From Kalaharituber pfeilii (taxonomy: Eukaryota; Ascomycota; Pezizomycetes; Pezizales; Pezizaceae), in contig WHUZ01000086.1 in NCBI GenBank assembly GCA_015179045.1, positions 124,001 through 188,000 on the forward strand: a stretch of DNA of 64,000 bases. The letters run 5' to 3'. The position numbers and the translations under genes are program-made. The notes beneath the pieces were generated by a model that was not told the DNA's origin, made no database searches, and saw nothing but the letters and a program-made list of their open reading frames with translations. Numbering within the stretch: the stretch's first letter is position 1; every line of letters begins with the position of its first letter. Positions 11,979 through 24,810 of this stretch are shown here, piece by piece.

Positions 11979-13082
11979 GCCGAAAAAAATAAGTATCCGG
12001 ACAGGGGATCATTGCATATTAGGCATTATGCAGTATTTGGTATGGATTAGTATATTTTCGTATGGTTGGCTGTGGATCTCCATGAGACCAGTCCAAATTT
12101 CATAATATAGCGTCCAATTTTTATTATGTCAGAAGTATCCGGACAGCTGACCTGAAATCCACCGGACAGCTGACATAATAAATTGAGGACTTTACATCAA
12201 CATGATAGATAGGTCTGAAGATTCCGAAAAACTACTTTTATGATAGTGGCGGCTGGCCTAGGAGCTTTTCCAAGGCTATCTTGAGGGCTCTTCTATAGGC
12301 TGTTCCGGAGGCTATTCTAGAGGCTGTTTCAGATGCCGTTCTGGATGCCGTTCTGGATGCCGTTTCGGAGGCGGTCCTTCCCGGAGGCTGTCCCGGAGGA
12401 TGTCTTGAGAGCTATTCTCACTCCTATTATATTCCGAGTACTAATCAATCTTAATTTATATACATATGGGCATCATGCTACATGATAATTCCCACCACCA
12501 GCATTAGAACAGCACTACAATAGTAGTGAAATAAAATAGCAGTATCCTATCTCTGGCGGTGATATTCTCATTTATACCTCTCACAGCTTCAAGATTTGTA
12601 GTTAACCTAGCACACATGTGTGAAGCTCTTAGAACTGCATTGTCAATGATTTCAGCACATGTCAATTTCAGTATTTTCAATTATTTTCGAGATTGCCCTT
12701 ATTGATAGTGGCTTGCTGACGTTATTCAGTACTGTATAATGCAAATAACTTAATACTACAATAGCTGCTCTTTTCTGGGGAATTATTTCAGGACCGTTGA
12801 GAATATTAGTATATGATAACTGAGCCTTTACTTACCTTTTTTTGCTTGCGTTCCTATGTAATATTATTATGTATAGAGACCTTGTACTTGTGGTTATGCT
12901 AGGGTACAAAGTATTGAAGACGAAGAAAGACCCAAATTCATTAGGTCAGCTGTCCGGATACTTCTGACATAATAAAAATTGGACACTATCACACTCAAAT
13001 ACGAAAATATGCTAGTTCATACCAAATACTGCATAGCGCCTAATATGCATTGATCCCCTGTCCGGATACTTATTTTTTCGGC
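11979..13082. mobile_element. Non-autonomous TIR element with long inverted ends, 1104 bp
   Basis: The two ends are inverted copies over roughly 180 bp with gaps. They begin GCCGAAAAAA and carry AAGTATCCGGACAGGGGATC, then a second inner AAGTATCCGGACAGCTGAC block (12132 and, inverted, 12950). TA at 11977-11978 and 13083-13084 is consistent with TA target duplication, so a Tc1/mariner-like origin is inferred. The middle (about 12277-12420) has a degenerate 12-18 bp GGATGCCGTTCT-type tandem repeat and no ORF. It lies just downstream of tRNA-Gly. Confidence 0.8.
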
Positions 13083-13084
13083 TA

Positions 13085-15037
13085 GTATCAAAACATGCAC
13101 ATTCACCTATAGCATTTCGCATCTGCACAGGCAGTGATTGCAGCTCCCATCCAAGTACTTTCTACAGTTGCAGTGGCATTTACCATCGAATTCATAGGTC
13201 GATATCGTTAATTCTATTGAGCGAAGAGTTGTAAGAATCGCACTCTTATATACATGAGTGAAGACATAGACATAAATAAACTGAACATGTAAATGCCAAA
13301 TATAGTGCATGTTAGATATAAGTGTAGAAATAACAATAAAAACAAGCAATAACAAGCGCACGAATCATGATCTACATAGTATAACAGACATTATGCTAGT
13401 AAAACAACCGGGATGTGAGGGGATGATCCGCTTCAACGTTTACTACAAGAAATTGGCGGAGAAAACGATTCAGAGTTGCTGAAGCAGACTCAGTTTGCAG
13501 AGTCCCTACTTCTAGTCTTTCTGAGCTTGGTATGCCTACGTATTCTAGAGGCGTTGGATTCCGAAGGAGTTGTCCTTGGATATCTTGGAGGTATGGTGAT
13601 TGTGTTGATAGACGGTGAATAGAGGATACGGGGAATACAGTACTGCTTCTGCTTATGACAATCATTCAAGTCGGAGATTTGTAGGGCAGTATCTTACAAT
13701 AGGTATTAGTTTTATAACAAGGTTTGAAGACAATCCGACTTTACTGAAAGATATGCACTAATTACAGGGCTTTTTTATTAAGAAATTCTCCGAGTTTCAT
13801 GCAAACAAAGCCACCATTGTCATATCAACGGTGTGGCGCAGCCCTACGGGGAAACTCATGGGGATGTTGCAAATGCTCTCTAATAGAAGATATATGTCAG
13901 ATCACACCACACCCAGTATATGGCGAAGCCTTACAATTGACGAGGAATCCCTCTTTTATCTCAAATCAAAGTGGAAAATCTTCGGTACTCTCGCTTTGAA
14001 TACTCAAACCGAATCCCTGTCAGAAGGCCTTATTCTGATAAAACCGGCGCCAGATAGTCATGGTATTTGTATATTTTTACCCACTGGACGTCTTCACCGG
14101 CCTTCTTATCTCGGGGATTTCCTATGCGTGAGGCTCTGCTGGACACAGTTGCCAAGGCACTAGGGGGTATATAATTGGTCAATGGCAGCGGTAACTAATG
14201 TGTCTCGGTCGTTGCCAAGCTCGTTGCAGCACCACAGGAGTGCTTCAAGCAGCCACGAGAGGCACGCTTTCCGAATTTGTTAGCAGAGATTCCGAAGCTC
14301 TTTGCAAAAAACAGGATTGTTTCCAGCATCAAATGAAAGTGAAATGGGAATTTTGTTGACACTTTGAGGGAGGTATTGATCCGGAGACCCTACACTTGGG
14401 ACGGTCGACCACACAGCATACAGCTTGCACTAACTCTAGGATGATAGTATGGGGCATATCCACCATTCTCCCCTTGTTTTCAAGCACCACACAATACAAT
14501 TCATAGACCTTAACTCCGCCTCTTTGATGGATAGCACTAGGCCAATCAGGTTCATACATCTCATGGCAGGGATTATCGGCTGCTTAACCCCGGTTAGCAT
14601 TCGAAACACTCCGAGCCACCAACATTATGCTTTTTGTAGCTGTAGGGCTGATCGGGATGGAAAGCTAGCTAAGCTCCTCCGGTGAACACCCATCGGTAGA
14701 TAATATATGCAATATAAATGTTCGTCTTAGTGGAATTGGGGTGTAAGCTTACTGGGCATGGCATACAAGGTATACGGCTTCTATACCCCAAGGGTGACAA
14801 CTTATGTTCATGAGCTATGGTCAAGATAGTATAAATGGTGTGAATGTAGCCCCGCTTCACATTCGGCTTTACATGCTTTCCCATTCCTAATTTCCAATTG
14901 CTTGTATTTGACCCTTCGAAGGTACTGCAGATACCCTTCCCGGGTGCGATAATTTGAGCAATTGGGATATAGGCCCGCTATTTCCTACTCCTTGTAACCA
15001 TAAAGCCCCTGCTTCTGCTTTCCTGAAGTCAAGCAAA
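13085..15037. other. Intergenic, no supported gene
   Basis: Reading frames of up to 110 codons occur here but show no domain, splice support or composition that would favour coding. No repeat was recognised. Confidence 0.4.
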
Positions 15038-16879
15038 ATGAAATTCTCAACCATATCCTCCAATCCACTCCTCTTTTCGCTCCTCCTCCTCCTGCCGACT
15101 CCGACAACAGCCACCGAGCGTCCCCCCATGGGCGGCCTTAGAAACAAGTTCTACCGCTCCGGGGCGATGCACCGGCAGATCCGTGCCCTCAAGGATGCGA
15201 CCTACCGACATTTTCGTTCTACTGGCGCATATAACAGCACCCAATACCCCTCCATTACTACTCCCCACAAATGCGTCTCCGGTCACGTTTCCGGCTCCTC
15301 TAGCGATGGATCCACCCACTTCAAATACCAGTGCAGTAACGTCGACCTGGCTTACTTCCTGCCGCACGCAGATCTAGGTTCCGAGAGGGGCGAGGGGAGC
15401 TCGGTGTGGGGTTGGACGTCGTCGACCACCGGGAGGGAGTTTGCAGTCGTGGGACAGGCGGATGGGGCAGCGTTTGTGGAGGTCGACAGAGTGACTGGGG
15501 CTTTACGGTACGTTGGAAGGCTACCTCAGCCAAAGGGAGTTGAGCCATTGATTTGGAGAGAAATCCGAGTGCTGGGTGACTATGCAATCATCGGCTCCGA
15601 AGCCGAGAACCACGGCGTGCAGATCTTCGATATGAACAAGCTTCTTGACCTCGAAGAGCCCCTAGTGCTCAACCCGGAGAAAGACGTGACATCGGTATGG
15701 AAGGAGGGACTGCCACTGGGTAAAACGCATAATATTGTCGTGAATGAGGAAATGGGATATGCAGTGGCAGTTGGGGCGTTACCAAGAGAGGGCCCGTGTA
15801 AGTCCGGGTTGATCTTTATCGATGTGCTGGACAACCCAGAGAATCCCACTAGTCCCGGCTGCAATGGTGATGATGGGTATGTGCATGATGCGGAGTGCCT
15901 GCCGTATAAGGGGCCAGATAAAAGATTTTTGGGGAGGGATATTTGTTATGGGTATAATGAAAATTCGTTGACGATGTAAGCTGTTATCCCCCGACACTTG
16001 TCAATTTTTCCCGTCTTTTCAGTGCCGTGGCTAACATTTCTGATCCCATGTAGTTACGATGTCACTGACCGCTCCAACTCCACCATTATCTCCATCACCT
16101 CTTATGACGGTGCCACCTACACTCACCAAGGCGCCGTCCTGAATCCCCACTGGCAACACTACCTAATTATGGACGACGAGTACGATGAGCATGACAAAGT
16201 CGCTCCCGCTGATTCCGGCCACCCCATTTCCTACATCTGGGATATCTCCGATCTTACGGTACCTAAGCAAACCGGTATCTACCGCTCCCCAGTTAGGGCG
16301 GTCGACCATAATCAGTACGTCGTGGGAAACCTCGTGTTCCAATCCAACTACGGCTCCGGGTTACGCATTCTCGATGTGTCTTCAGTCCCAGAGGACCCAA
16401 CGGGTGCGGGAATCGAGGAAGTCGGGTTTTTTGATATATACCCTGAGGATGATAGTGTTGGTGGGAAGGTCACGTTCGTTGGTACATGGGCTAGTTATCC
16501 CAAGTTTGGCAGCGGATGGGTGATCATCAATACAATTGAGCGTGGTATATTTTCCGTTCGCTACACAGGAAAGAAACACGGGAAGCCCGAGGAGAACGAC
16601 GAGCATGACGGTAGGGACGAAGAGCATGAAGAATACGAGAATAACGGGGAATACGTGGACGAGGAAACGGATCTCAAGAATAAGGAGGAAAAGTCGAATA
16701 GGGGGTCAGCCCCAAAGAGTAAGGGTCATGAAAGGTGGCTGCAGAATTTGAGGTCGGGGGAAAGCAAGGATCCAAGGGGGCCCCTCAAAAAGCCAACATT
16801 GAAGAGTCACCAGGGAGCTAAGCACCGTGGAGCGCCGCATAGAGGATCGAAGCATCATGAGAAGCCAAAATTGAGGTAG
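15038..16879 (+). CDS. Secreted choice-of-anchor-B/LVIVD-like beta-propeller protein
   Basis: Two exons, 15038-15975 and 16054-16879, are joined by a 78-nt GT-AG intron with a GCTAAC branch-like site. The frame is kept across it and the protein is 587 residues. Residues 1-25 are a signal peptide (LLFSLLLLLPTPTTA). The body has repeated beta-propeller-like blades, including REIRVLGDYAIIGSEAENHG, VQIFDMNKL, KTHNIVVNEEMGYAVAVG, YIWDISDL and GLRILDVSSV. Such blades are seen in fungal 'regulatory P domain'/choice-of-anchor-B proteins of unknown role. The last 100 residues are low complexity, rich in Glu, Lys, His and Gly (for example HRGAPHRGSKHH), perhaps metal- or wall-binding. The start was chosen at the second Met, which gives the signal peptide and a CAAAATG context. 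It converges on the glucoamylase gene. Confidence 0.8.
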
Positions 16880-17133
16880 CCATGGGTCCGGACGTTCGGT
16901 TGAAAGAAGCTTGCTGACTTCGGAGGGTAGAGGAGAGTGACTGCATTCGCCTACAGCAGCTTACAATGAATGTTTAATGAATAACGTTGGGAAAGCGTCG
17001 GTTTGTTTTATTTCTTTTTGTGTTATATATGTCGCAGATACAGGTTACGAATATTTAATATATGACTGCATCTTGGTCGTAAAATACACTTGCGAGTAAT
17101 TAGTCTCGTGACTAGGGAGTAATGGAAAAAAAG

Positions 17134-17168
<35 letters not shown>

Positions 17169-17580
17169 CTTGTCACCTTATCTGCGAGATAAAAGGCCCA
17201 CCCAAGGACAGCCGTCTCCCGTCACGTGCGCATCTAAAGTCCTATGAGTACAATTTTACGTACTTCCTTCGTAATCCTCTACCACATATTAACGTTATTA
17301 CCTGGCTCTCATATGCTCTTAAATGGCAGCAACAGATTTACGCTCTCGACCTACGATGCACATTATAGTTGCCATTCAATCAAGTGCTTCCATTTTGTTT
17401 GCCGTAGCACAAAACTCTGAACCCTAATGAAAGCTACATATGCACGGTATAACCCAAATACTACATTTCTATTGTACAACAAACAAAGTAACAAAAATCA
17501 TCGGAAAATACAAGAACGTCGTCCCACTTACCAATTTTGTCAAGATTTCAGATCCCTTGTTCTGCAAATTACCTATCCCC
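16880..17580. other. Convergent intergenic region with poly(A) tract
   Basis: A 37-nt A-rich run lies at about 17127-17164 without an adjacent LINE tail, so it is a simple repeat or eroded retroposon. Both flanking genes end here. No further gene is seen. Confidence 0.5.
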
Positions 17581-19108
17581 TTAGAAAGCAACTTCACCCT
17601 CCCTGGCCCAAGCCGCAGTTAAGAAGCTAGCATAGCTCCAAGTCAAATCCCTCGCTCCCTTCTGGAACCCATCGTATCTGCTGAACTGCTCACTAATGCT
17701 GCCGTCAGAAGTTGTGTGGTAAGCACCACGAGCCATCTGATTATCAGCAAACTGCAGGAAACCGTTGACAATAGTAGTGAAATTAGGGTCTGTTGACTGA
17801 TAGACGGTTCCGGCCACCGCATTGGGCAAGAACCTCCGGAACCAGCTGATAGACTTCGTGCCGACGGTGAGTTTGCCATCGTCACGGTACTTCTGGACGG
17901 CGGTGTACAGGATCTCGGCGGTGGTGAAAGTGCAAATGAACCATGGGTTAGCAATACTTGTTCCGGCGCCGTCGTACACGTCCTCGGGGTAGCGGCCGAC
18001 TGCAATTCCTGGCATTCCGTTGTTGTTGATGGGGTACATTGGCTGGAAGACGTTAATGAGTGCATCCAGGGTCGCCAGAACTTCATCTGACTCCGGACTG
18101 TAAAGGCCCCATCCGCGTTTCCCGTTCCCGTGGATAGCACCCAGGAGATTCCCGCAATCAATGCCAGAGCGACCGTTGTTGGCATCGAGCATAGCAACAA
18201 TGTGGTTCTTTGAGCTAGACCAGAAGTTCGGCAAGTAAGTTCCGATCGCGTCGGCTTGCTGGCGGTACCAGGTTGCTGCGCCAGTGTCATTTAGGCGGTC
18301 GGCGAGCTCTGCACCCGCGAAGAGTGCGCGGCGCTGGACAATGTGCGTGAAGAAATGTCGCGCGCTGACCTCTTCCCATAGATCGAAGTTGTTCTCCTGC
18401 CACTTGTGGCTGACGTGCTCGAGGTCCGCCTTGATAACGGTATCATACGGCAGGACGGCTTTGTAGAGGTTATCTTTTACATACGAGATGTCGCCACGGT
18501 CGAGAAGGATATTGGCGTACTCGGAGAGCACGATTGCGCGGAGGGCTGGACCATCGTGTTGCGGACGGCCCCAGCCCGCATCGTATGCAGCACCGTTGAC
18601 GTGGAACTTGGGCTCACCGATACCGCCAGTGTAGTAGTCTCCGCTGGGATTGTTTGTGTGCTGGAGTTTGTTAGACTCTGTCACGTAGTTGCGGATGTGA
18701 CTCTCAACAGAGGTATCGCCGTTTATGAATTGGTTGAGGACGACTTTGAAGACGAGGGCGCTGTCACGGACCCATTGGTAGAAGCTAGGAGAAAATACAA
18801 GAGTTAGCGAGGCGTTCTATTTGTAGATCTTGACGTCTAAGAATCAGGATTGCTCACTAGTCAGGGCTACTTGTTGATGGTGAAGCAATTACGCTTCCTG
18901 CGTCAGTATTCGTAGCAAATTGGCCCGTATTCCCGATGTTCCTGTAAAGACCAGTCCAAGAGACTGGAGTCTGTGATTGAATCCAAGAATTAACATTGAT
19001 CTGGCGCTTCTCGATTTCTTCCACAGGCTGCAGTTGGACGTCTGCAGTGACGATGAACGCTTGCGGCAGGGCGAGCGCCACAAGGAGAAGTCGTCGAAGG
19101 TAATGCAT
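17581..19108 (-). CDS. Secreted GH15 glucoamylase (glucan 1,4-alpha-glucosidase)
   Basis: Exons are 19108-18858 and 18784-17581 with a 73-nt intron (GTGAGC...CCTAG). The junction restores SPDYFYQWVRDSAL, a signature of the GH15 (alpha/alpha)6 barrel. The protein is 484 residues: signal peptide 1-22, a short propeptide ending in Lys34-Arg35 (Kex2-type site), then the catalytic domain. FDLWEEVSARHFF at about 218-229 carries the expected general acid Glu (around 221-222). DGSISEQFS near residue 449 supplies the general base, followed by ARDLTWSYAS. The enzyme releases glucose from non-reducing ends of starch outside the cell. It stops right after the catalytic domain, so the usual CBM20 starch-binding domain is absent; this is a known variation. 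The start context is CAAAATG. Confidence 0.93.
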
Positions 19109-19242
19109 TTTGGCAATCTGAGATTAAGGTCCAAAGAGCAAAAGGTACCCAAGAAAGGGATGCAGAGAAGGATTGGGAGAGGCCCGGTGTGATTGCTGAG
19201 CGTGAGGAGAGAGAGCTGGGTTTGAGAGGAGATCCACCAACA

Positions 19243-19252
19243 ATATATACCT
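19243..19252 (-). promoter_or_regulatory. TATA-like box of the glucoamylase gene
   Basis: The minus strand reads CAGGTATATATTG, about 135-145 bp before the start codon. It is a motif match without further support. Confidence 0.4.
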
Positions 19253-22170
19253 GGCCGCTATTCAGCTCATGATACCTACGGCTTGGACAATCGATATGTT
19301 TTACTCTATAATTTCACATCGCATAGCGTTCCTACTATTGCCTTCCTTTGGCCGGGGCTCAACTGCACGCATCGCACAACTGCCAGGGACCACTACCATG
19401 CACGCAAGCACACCTTACCATTCTGTACCTTGCGCACTGCAGGTCCACACAGTTGAAACACCAAAGAGGAACAAAAAATACTCATTCTCAGAGGCATGGG
19501 TTCTCCGCCCCCAGATTCGCTCGATGTGGAGGGACCAGGTTTCATGCATGTCTTCATCACAAGGTAATTGACAATGATGACATGGATTCTTTGGAACGGG
19601 AAAAAGCGACATGTGATGCGGTTGCGGTCATTCGGTCGGGCGCCCGTGAGATGAAGGGACCGATGCCCGGAGAAATCAGCATGCAATAGCACCCGGTGCC
19701 AGTGTCAGTGTTGGGATAAACACCATAATGAAGTGAGGCACAAAGTCATACAGGAATTTACAACCACTACCCTTGCAGAGAACATAGGGATCGACTTCGG
19801 GGAGAACACAATCAGAACTTTAATCTGTATTTAGAACGTTAGAATGCAACGGTCGTGTGACGCGATATCGATGGGCAATATAGCATTGAACGAATGAACG
19901 TTGAAAATCGACGTTAGAGAGCTGCTTAAAAATCAAAGTTGTTTATGAAATCATGAAGCCCCTGTGCCAGATGATGTGCGTTGAGACATGGCACAAAACT
20001 TAACGCACAAGCCTCATCCGCCGATGGCAGGTCCTACTGAACTTCACTGGGCACTGAGACATCCATCGCATCTCACTAGTTCGTGCCTCTCGCGAATCCA
20101 GACATTCCCCCGAGCACCTAACTGCTCGATCAGCCTGTGTCGCAACCTCATTGGCACCTGAGCAAGCATGGCATTCAATCCTGTAGGCTATATCCGAACT
20201 GGGACAATATATTACTTTGCCATTGTCGGCTACGGGTTGAGAGATTTGGTAGCTAGGTAGAGTTGTTACATTTAATGTGGGGCCGGACTAATTCACGCTA
20301 GAAGTTGAGCCTCGGCCACTCCCGATAAGTTGCATGGGTAGTTTGAGGTGGGGCCTGCCCGATGGGGAAAGGCCAGGGCGATTTTTTGAACAAGGGGCTG
20401 AAACGGGGCCCTAGATTGTGAGGTCAATATCGTAATGTAGCCAATGAGGAGCAGCGGCCGCAACATCAACCAGCTGTATATTAAAAACTGCATCCTGCGA
20501 TTTTGATGATTTCGAGTATTGCGGACGGAATTCAGATGATTTCAGCTGGATTGACGGTGCCACCATGGTTTTGTCAGCACCACAACAGTTGAAGATCCAG
20601 TTTAACAGCTTGTCGGATGTGCAATCTCATGGAACAGAAATAGCTTGCGCATCTGTAATGGGGAATAATACTATTGATGTTAATACTAGTGGGCTATAAT
20701 TCTACCACGAAATTTCTTTGCTTCTACGATCACAAGCGCTTACTTTTGAACAAAATAACGCCAAGTCTAGAGTCATGCCAAGCACACCATAGCCTGATCC
20801 AAATGTTTAATAACAATCCTATGATATCCAGACTGGGGTGAATTATTATATGCATGTCCGCTTAGGTCTGGTATCTTATCTCGGTCTCCATTTCCAAATA
20901 CCCATTGACCAAAAGGGGAAGGGAAGCACATGAGACATCAGCAGCCATTATAAACGAGCTGTAACAAGGTTAGCGTTGCACGCAATCTCGAGGACTATGG
21001 TGCTGGAATAGCCTCGTTACCGTGGCGGAAGTTAAAAGCGGACATATCCACCCACCAAAATTTTCCAACTCGATCAGTTCCGCCAAATCAACTCTGAGTT
21101 TAATAGTTATATTATAGATTTGTTCTTTTTCAAGTGCTGAACAAAGCTATGATATCCATTTTTGATTTGAGAAAAGATTGGTGGACCTGATAAGCGCCAA
21201 GCATAGGGCTTTTTGGAGCCTATGTTACATATGTACAGTATATTGGGGCAAGCAGTAAATGCCAAGGCAAAAGGTGCCCATTTAAGTTAGAGCGCAAACC
21301 ACTTTGGCCTAAATTTGGCTTGACACTAGCCAAGGAAAGTTAACGATTGGCAGCAAGAAATGTTTACAAGATGTCCGCCGGTACCATACCAACCAGTAAC
21401 TTCTGCTTGTATCAGTGGGGCTGTTCTAGCCTGGCCGGGAATTTTGTTAGTTTACGAACCGACTGGTTGGTTGCGGATTCAACACATTTTGATCCTAAAT
21501 TTCGAAACTCGATAAGAGCACAACAAAAGTAGTAAAAATGTCAAACTGCATATAGATATGACCAGAATTGAGTAAAGAATCGATCAATCATTTCGTTTTT
21601 AATTTTGCGAATTTTTGCAAAAAAAGTTATTGAAAGTTCAAAAACAGCAAATTTTTGATGGAAGACTCCTACCTGAGTTACAACTACTAGTATTAGATTA
21701 TGTTTTAGTAAGGAAGAGCAATTTCTTAAAAGGGTTAAGTCTAAAGTACATCTAATAATTACCACTTGCTTTTATCTACTACTTGCCAATAATTTTTATA
21801 TACATATTCCTAAAGTTGTTTAGTTGTATAAGTATATCAATTAGAGTATGCATTAAGGAGTCCATACAGTGCTCATAATAGTGAAACATACAAGCAGTAC
21901 TTATAGAATGTAAAGCAGCAGGTACAGTGCTTCGTAAATCTTTCAAAATTATATTGACAGTTCTTGTTGCTGCACACCAAAATCATTCAATAAAATGTAT
22001 GGTAGGAGGCAAGGGAGCGAAGTGCAAGTGGCGTGGTATTCTGCACAGTAGAAGGCGAGGAAGCGAAGTGCAAGATGCGTGTATTGTGCATAGTAGAGGG
22101 GGATCGAGGAGCGAGTAAAAAAAAAAAAAAAAAAAAAAAGGGCTGCATTATCAAGTGTTACATAGTGTTT
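19253..22170. other. Long intergenic region, no supported gene
   Basis: AT-rich stretches and short frames without recognisable motifs. At 22010-22118 a degenerate direct repeat (GCGAAGTGCAAG) precedes a poly(A) run, probably an eroded retroposon tail. Nothing else was identified. Confidence 0.4.
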
Positions 22171-22272
22171 TTTTTTTTTTTTTTTTTTTTTTTTGATATC
22201 ATTACTCGCGTGCCGCCCTAAGGCTATGGTGAGGGTCTTAAGTACATAGGAAATAAAGGAGAAATAACAGAT
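22171..22272 (-). mobile_element. 5'-truncated group A LINE tail
   Basis: Read on the minus strand: 3' UTR sequence (TTTCCTATGTACTTAAGACC), the A stem-loop (CTCACCATAGCC...GGCACGCGAG), TAATGATATC and a long poly(A). Possible imperfect target duplications are GTTACATAGTG left and GTTACATGTGG right. It lies against a poly(A) run in the opposite orientation at 22118-22139. Confidence 0.6.
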
Positions 22273-22842
22273 AGTTACATGTGGTGCCCGCGACACTCAT
22301 TCATAATGCGGGTGCGTTGAGGTCAGTGTGGTCCCCGTGTCCTCCGATGTATTGGAAATGTACATATGCCAGGGGGAAAAGCCAGTACTAGTTTACTTCC
22401 GTCCTCTGTGACCTGTCCCACTCGTACTGGCTGGTCTTCAGCCATTTTCCTCCCAGTCTCACCTTCTCCAGCTCAACCTGTCTCCCAAGGTATACCACGA
22501 CTGAGCTGGTGGTTTTGCCTTCCTCTGTCAGAATCGCCTTATTTGAACAGTGCGACTGGTTAAGGTTAGCTAAAGGAAGAATCTTGCTTTGAGTTAATAT
22601 TAGTTTGTGTGCGCTAGAATGGGAAAGCTGCCCGGAAATGAGGAACTTGGATGTAGGTGCAGAGAATAACAGGGCTCTTAGGTTTTAGCACTATTTGTTC
22701 GAACTCACGGATTCAAATTCCGCATCTAAACGGCAAATCGATTCCCCTTTTCCTGTAAACTGTCGTTGGAGCCACGGTTAGCTATAGCTAGCAGGGCAGC
22801 CCATGGTATTGATGGAGCATACATCTGTCTTCCTGTTGGGCT

Positions 22843-22896
22843 CTCGCCATAGCCCATAGGGCGGCATGCGAGTACTGATATTAAAAAAAAAAAAAA
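22843..22896 (+). mobile_element. Micro-retroposon, A tail only, 54 bp
   Basis: The whole insertion is the A stem-loop (CTCGCCATAGCCCATAGGGC then GGCATGCGAG), TACTGATATT and 14 A. It is flanked by the perfect 12-bp target duplication TCCTGTTGGGCT at 22831-22842 and 22897-22908. Poly(A) plus target duplication shows target-primed reverse transcription. There is no other body sequence. Confidence 0.9.
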
Positions 22897-22908
22897 TCCT
22901 GTTGGGCT

Positions 22909-24385
22909 ATGTTGTACTGTTCTAGTGGTTGACTTCATATCACTGCACTTCCCTTGCACGACCTACGAAGTTAAATTCGCTTCCTCAGCCCGAGTATGCG
23001 TGCGAGGTACCAAATAGTTTATATAGTCGGTAGCCGAGTGCCTAAAATTGTGGTACGTCTCATCTTTCCGGGAATTTGAATCATGGCGTCAGTGTCTGCA
23101 TGTTACCAAAACCCGGTTAGTTACGCATAAGTATACTTCCCTTCAAGTTTGACAGTCTGCATGGGGCTCTGCTAGTGCCATGTCAGTTGCGCAATCATAT
23201 TAGCTATAAGAGACTGTCATCACCTCAGAGTCTTTTTCAGAGGTACAGAAAGATAGTTCAAGTGACCTTCGGTTACAGCCTTTCTTTAATCCAAGCTAGC
23301 GTCATCATTGTCACTTCACACATGCGCTACGTATGAGAAGCTACTAAAATGGGTTAGAGCACGTTGTGCAACATATTACTTAATCCAGTGACCTGTAAGT
23401 CTCGGATTATCTTTCGGAATTTACGTTTAATAAATGTGTATGAATGACCTCTGCCGCTCTGCGTGTTGATTTGCATACCCAGGCCTTGATATTGTGCCTT
23501 GAGGAGTGATGGGCGTGGTTGATGATGCAGTTGTTCACATGCATATGATAATTGCTCCAAAGCGAGCTTAGGGGTAACTTGAGGTGGCATCCCGGCATTA
23601 TGTCAGGGATAAATTGCAAGATCAACTAATCTTCATACACACACTCGCTTAGGTGGTTCGGAATCTCGGATTCACCCAAGCATCCTGCTGGTAGGATGAC
23701 AGGCCTAAGCGGAATGTCTCTGTCCAGTCAGAAAGTGAATGGACAGAAGTCGGGATAAGTGTCGCTAAACGATACAAGCGACCGCTAATCTACTAGTACG
23801 TACAACCCATGCCTGGAGTTGAGGGATAAATTGAAATCTAGAAATCACATTGAAAAGCTTTGAATGCTGACTCTCACACTGCCTCATCTGCTCACTTCGT
23901 ATTGTCTCACGTGCACCTCACCAACGCAAAAAACAATAATGTCTGCATCTCTCTACGTGCCCGTGAGCTCATAAGGGCAGGTTACACTGTATTGTATCAA
24001 AATGCTAAAGCATGAATGGCAAGCTGCATAATCTTCTACATATGAAGCTTCTGATTCCACCAGAGGTATGGAAAATGTTGCATGTGCTATATGCTTAATT
24101 ATTCTCTAATTTGTTATTCCTTGTCACCATTTTCTACATTACCACTATCGCTAATTCATCCTCATTGGCAGTCTGACAACTCAGCATGGGACTCTCATTA
24201 ACAATGGACTATGAAGCTTGATACCACCAAGGCCTCATTTATCTGCACCGCTCGTGACACCCAACCTTCTGCCTGACATTCAAGTCCAGCATAAATTGTA
24301 GGTTAGGCAACATACAACATCGAGAGCTATTTCACTGCATAACCTGCTTACATACTAGTCTTTTCGTTAGATCCAATGCCCAGAA
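22909..24385. other. Intergenic, no supported gene
   Basis: No recognisable coding sequence, RNA or repeat was found apart from short unremarkable frames. Confidence 0.4.
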
Positions 24386-24394
24386 CAGTGTTCC

Positions 24395-24670
24395 CAACCG
24401 GCCAGGCCGCCGACCAGGCCGCCTGGACCGGCCGGCTTGGCGGCCTGGCTTGGCAGGCCTGAAACAGCCCAGGCCGGCCAGGCCAAGGTTACAGATGGCC
24501 CAGGCCGGTCCAGGCCGGTCCAGGCCGGCCCAGGCGGTTTCAGACCGTCCAGACTGCCCAGGCCGCCCAGGCCGCCCAGGCCGCCCAGGCCGGTCCAGGC
24601 CGTCCAGGCCATTCAGGCCGTTCAAGCAATTTCAGGGGCAGGAGGGCTGGTTACGAGGCTATTTCAGGGG
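24395..24670. repeat. Left GGCC-rich subterminal array
   Basis: Tandem degenerate units of about 9-10 bp such as CAGGCCGCC and CAGGCCGGTC fill the left end of the hAT-like element, in sharp contrast with the AT-rich surroundings. The collagen-like reading frames here (Gly-Leu-Gly, Arg-Pro-Gly repeats) are by-products of the repeat. Confidence 0.85.
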
Positions 24671-24810
24671 CCACCTTCAGGTTACTTGGACACGGATTTA
24701 ATATGAACCTTTCAATATTTTCGGATAACTATCTAGACTTTTTTTTATTGAGCAGCGCTTTTCGCAGGTATTCAGGTAAGTAATTTTTTTTTGTATCGCT
24801 TGACTATATA

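Noticed and set aside
13396..14163. Frames of 89 and 110 codons between the 1.1-kb element and the next gene
   Set aside because: No motif, no splice partners, ordinary composition; not enough support for a gene.
19269..19692. Overlapping frames upstream of the glucoamylase gene
   Set aside because: They overlap each other on both strands, start in the promoter region and show no recognisable content.
24332..24706. Collagen-like Gly-Leu-Gly or Arg-Pro-Gly reading frames on both strands
   Set aside because: Direct translations of the GGCC-rich array in the hAT-like element; open in several frames at once, which is typical of repeats.
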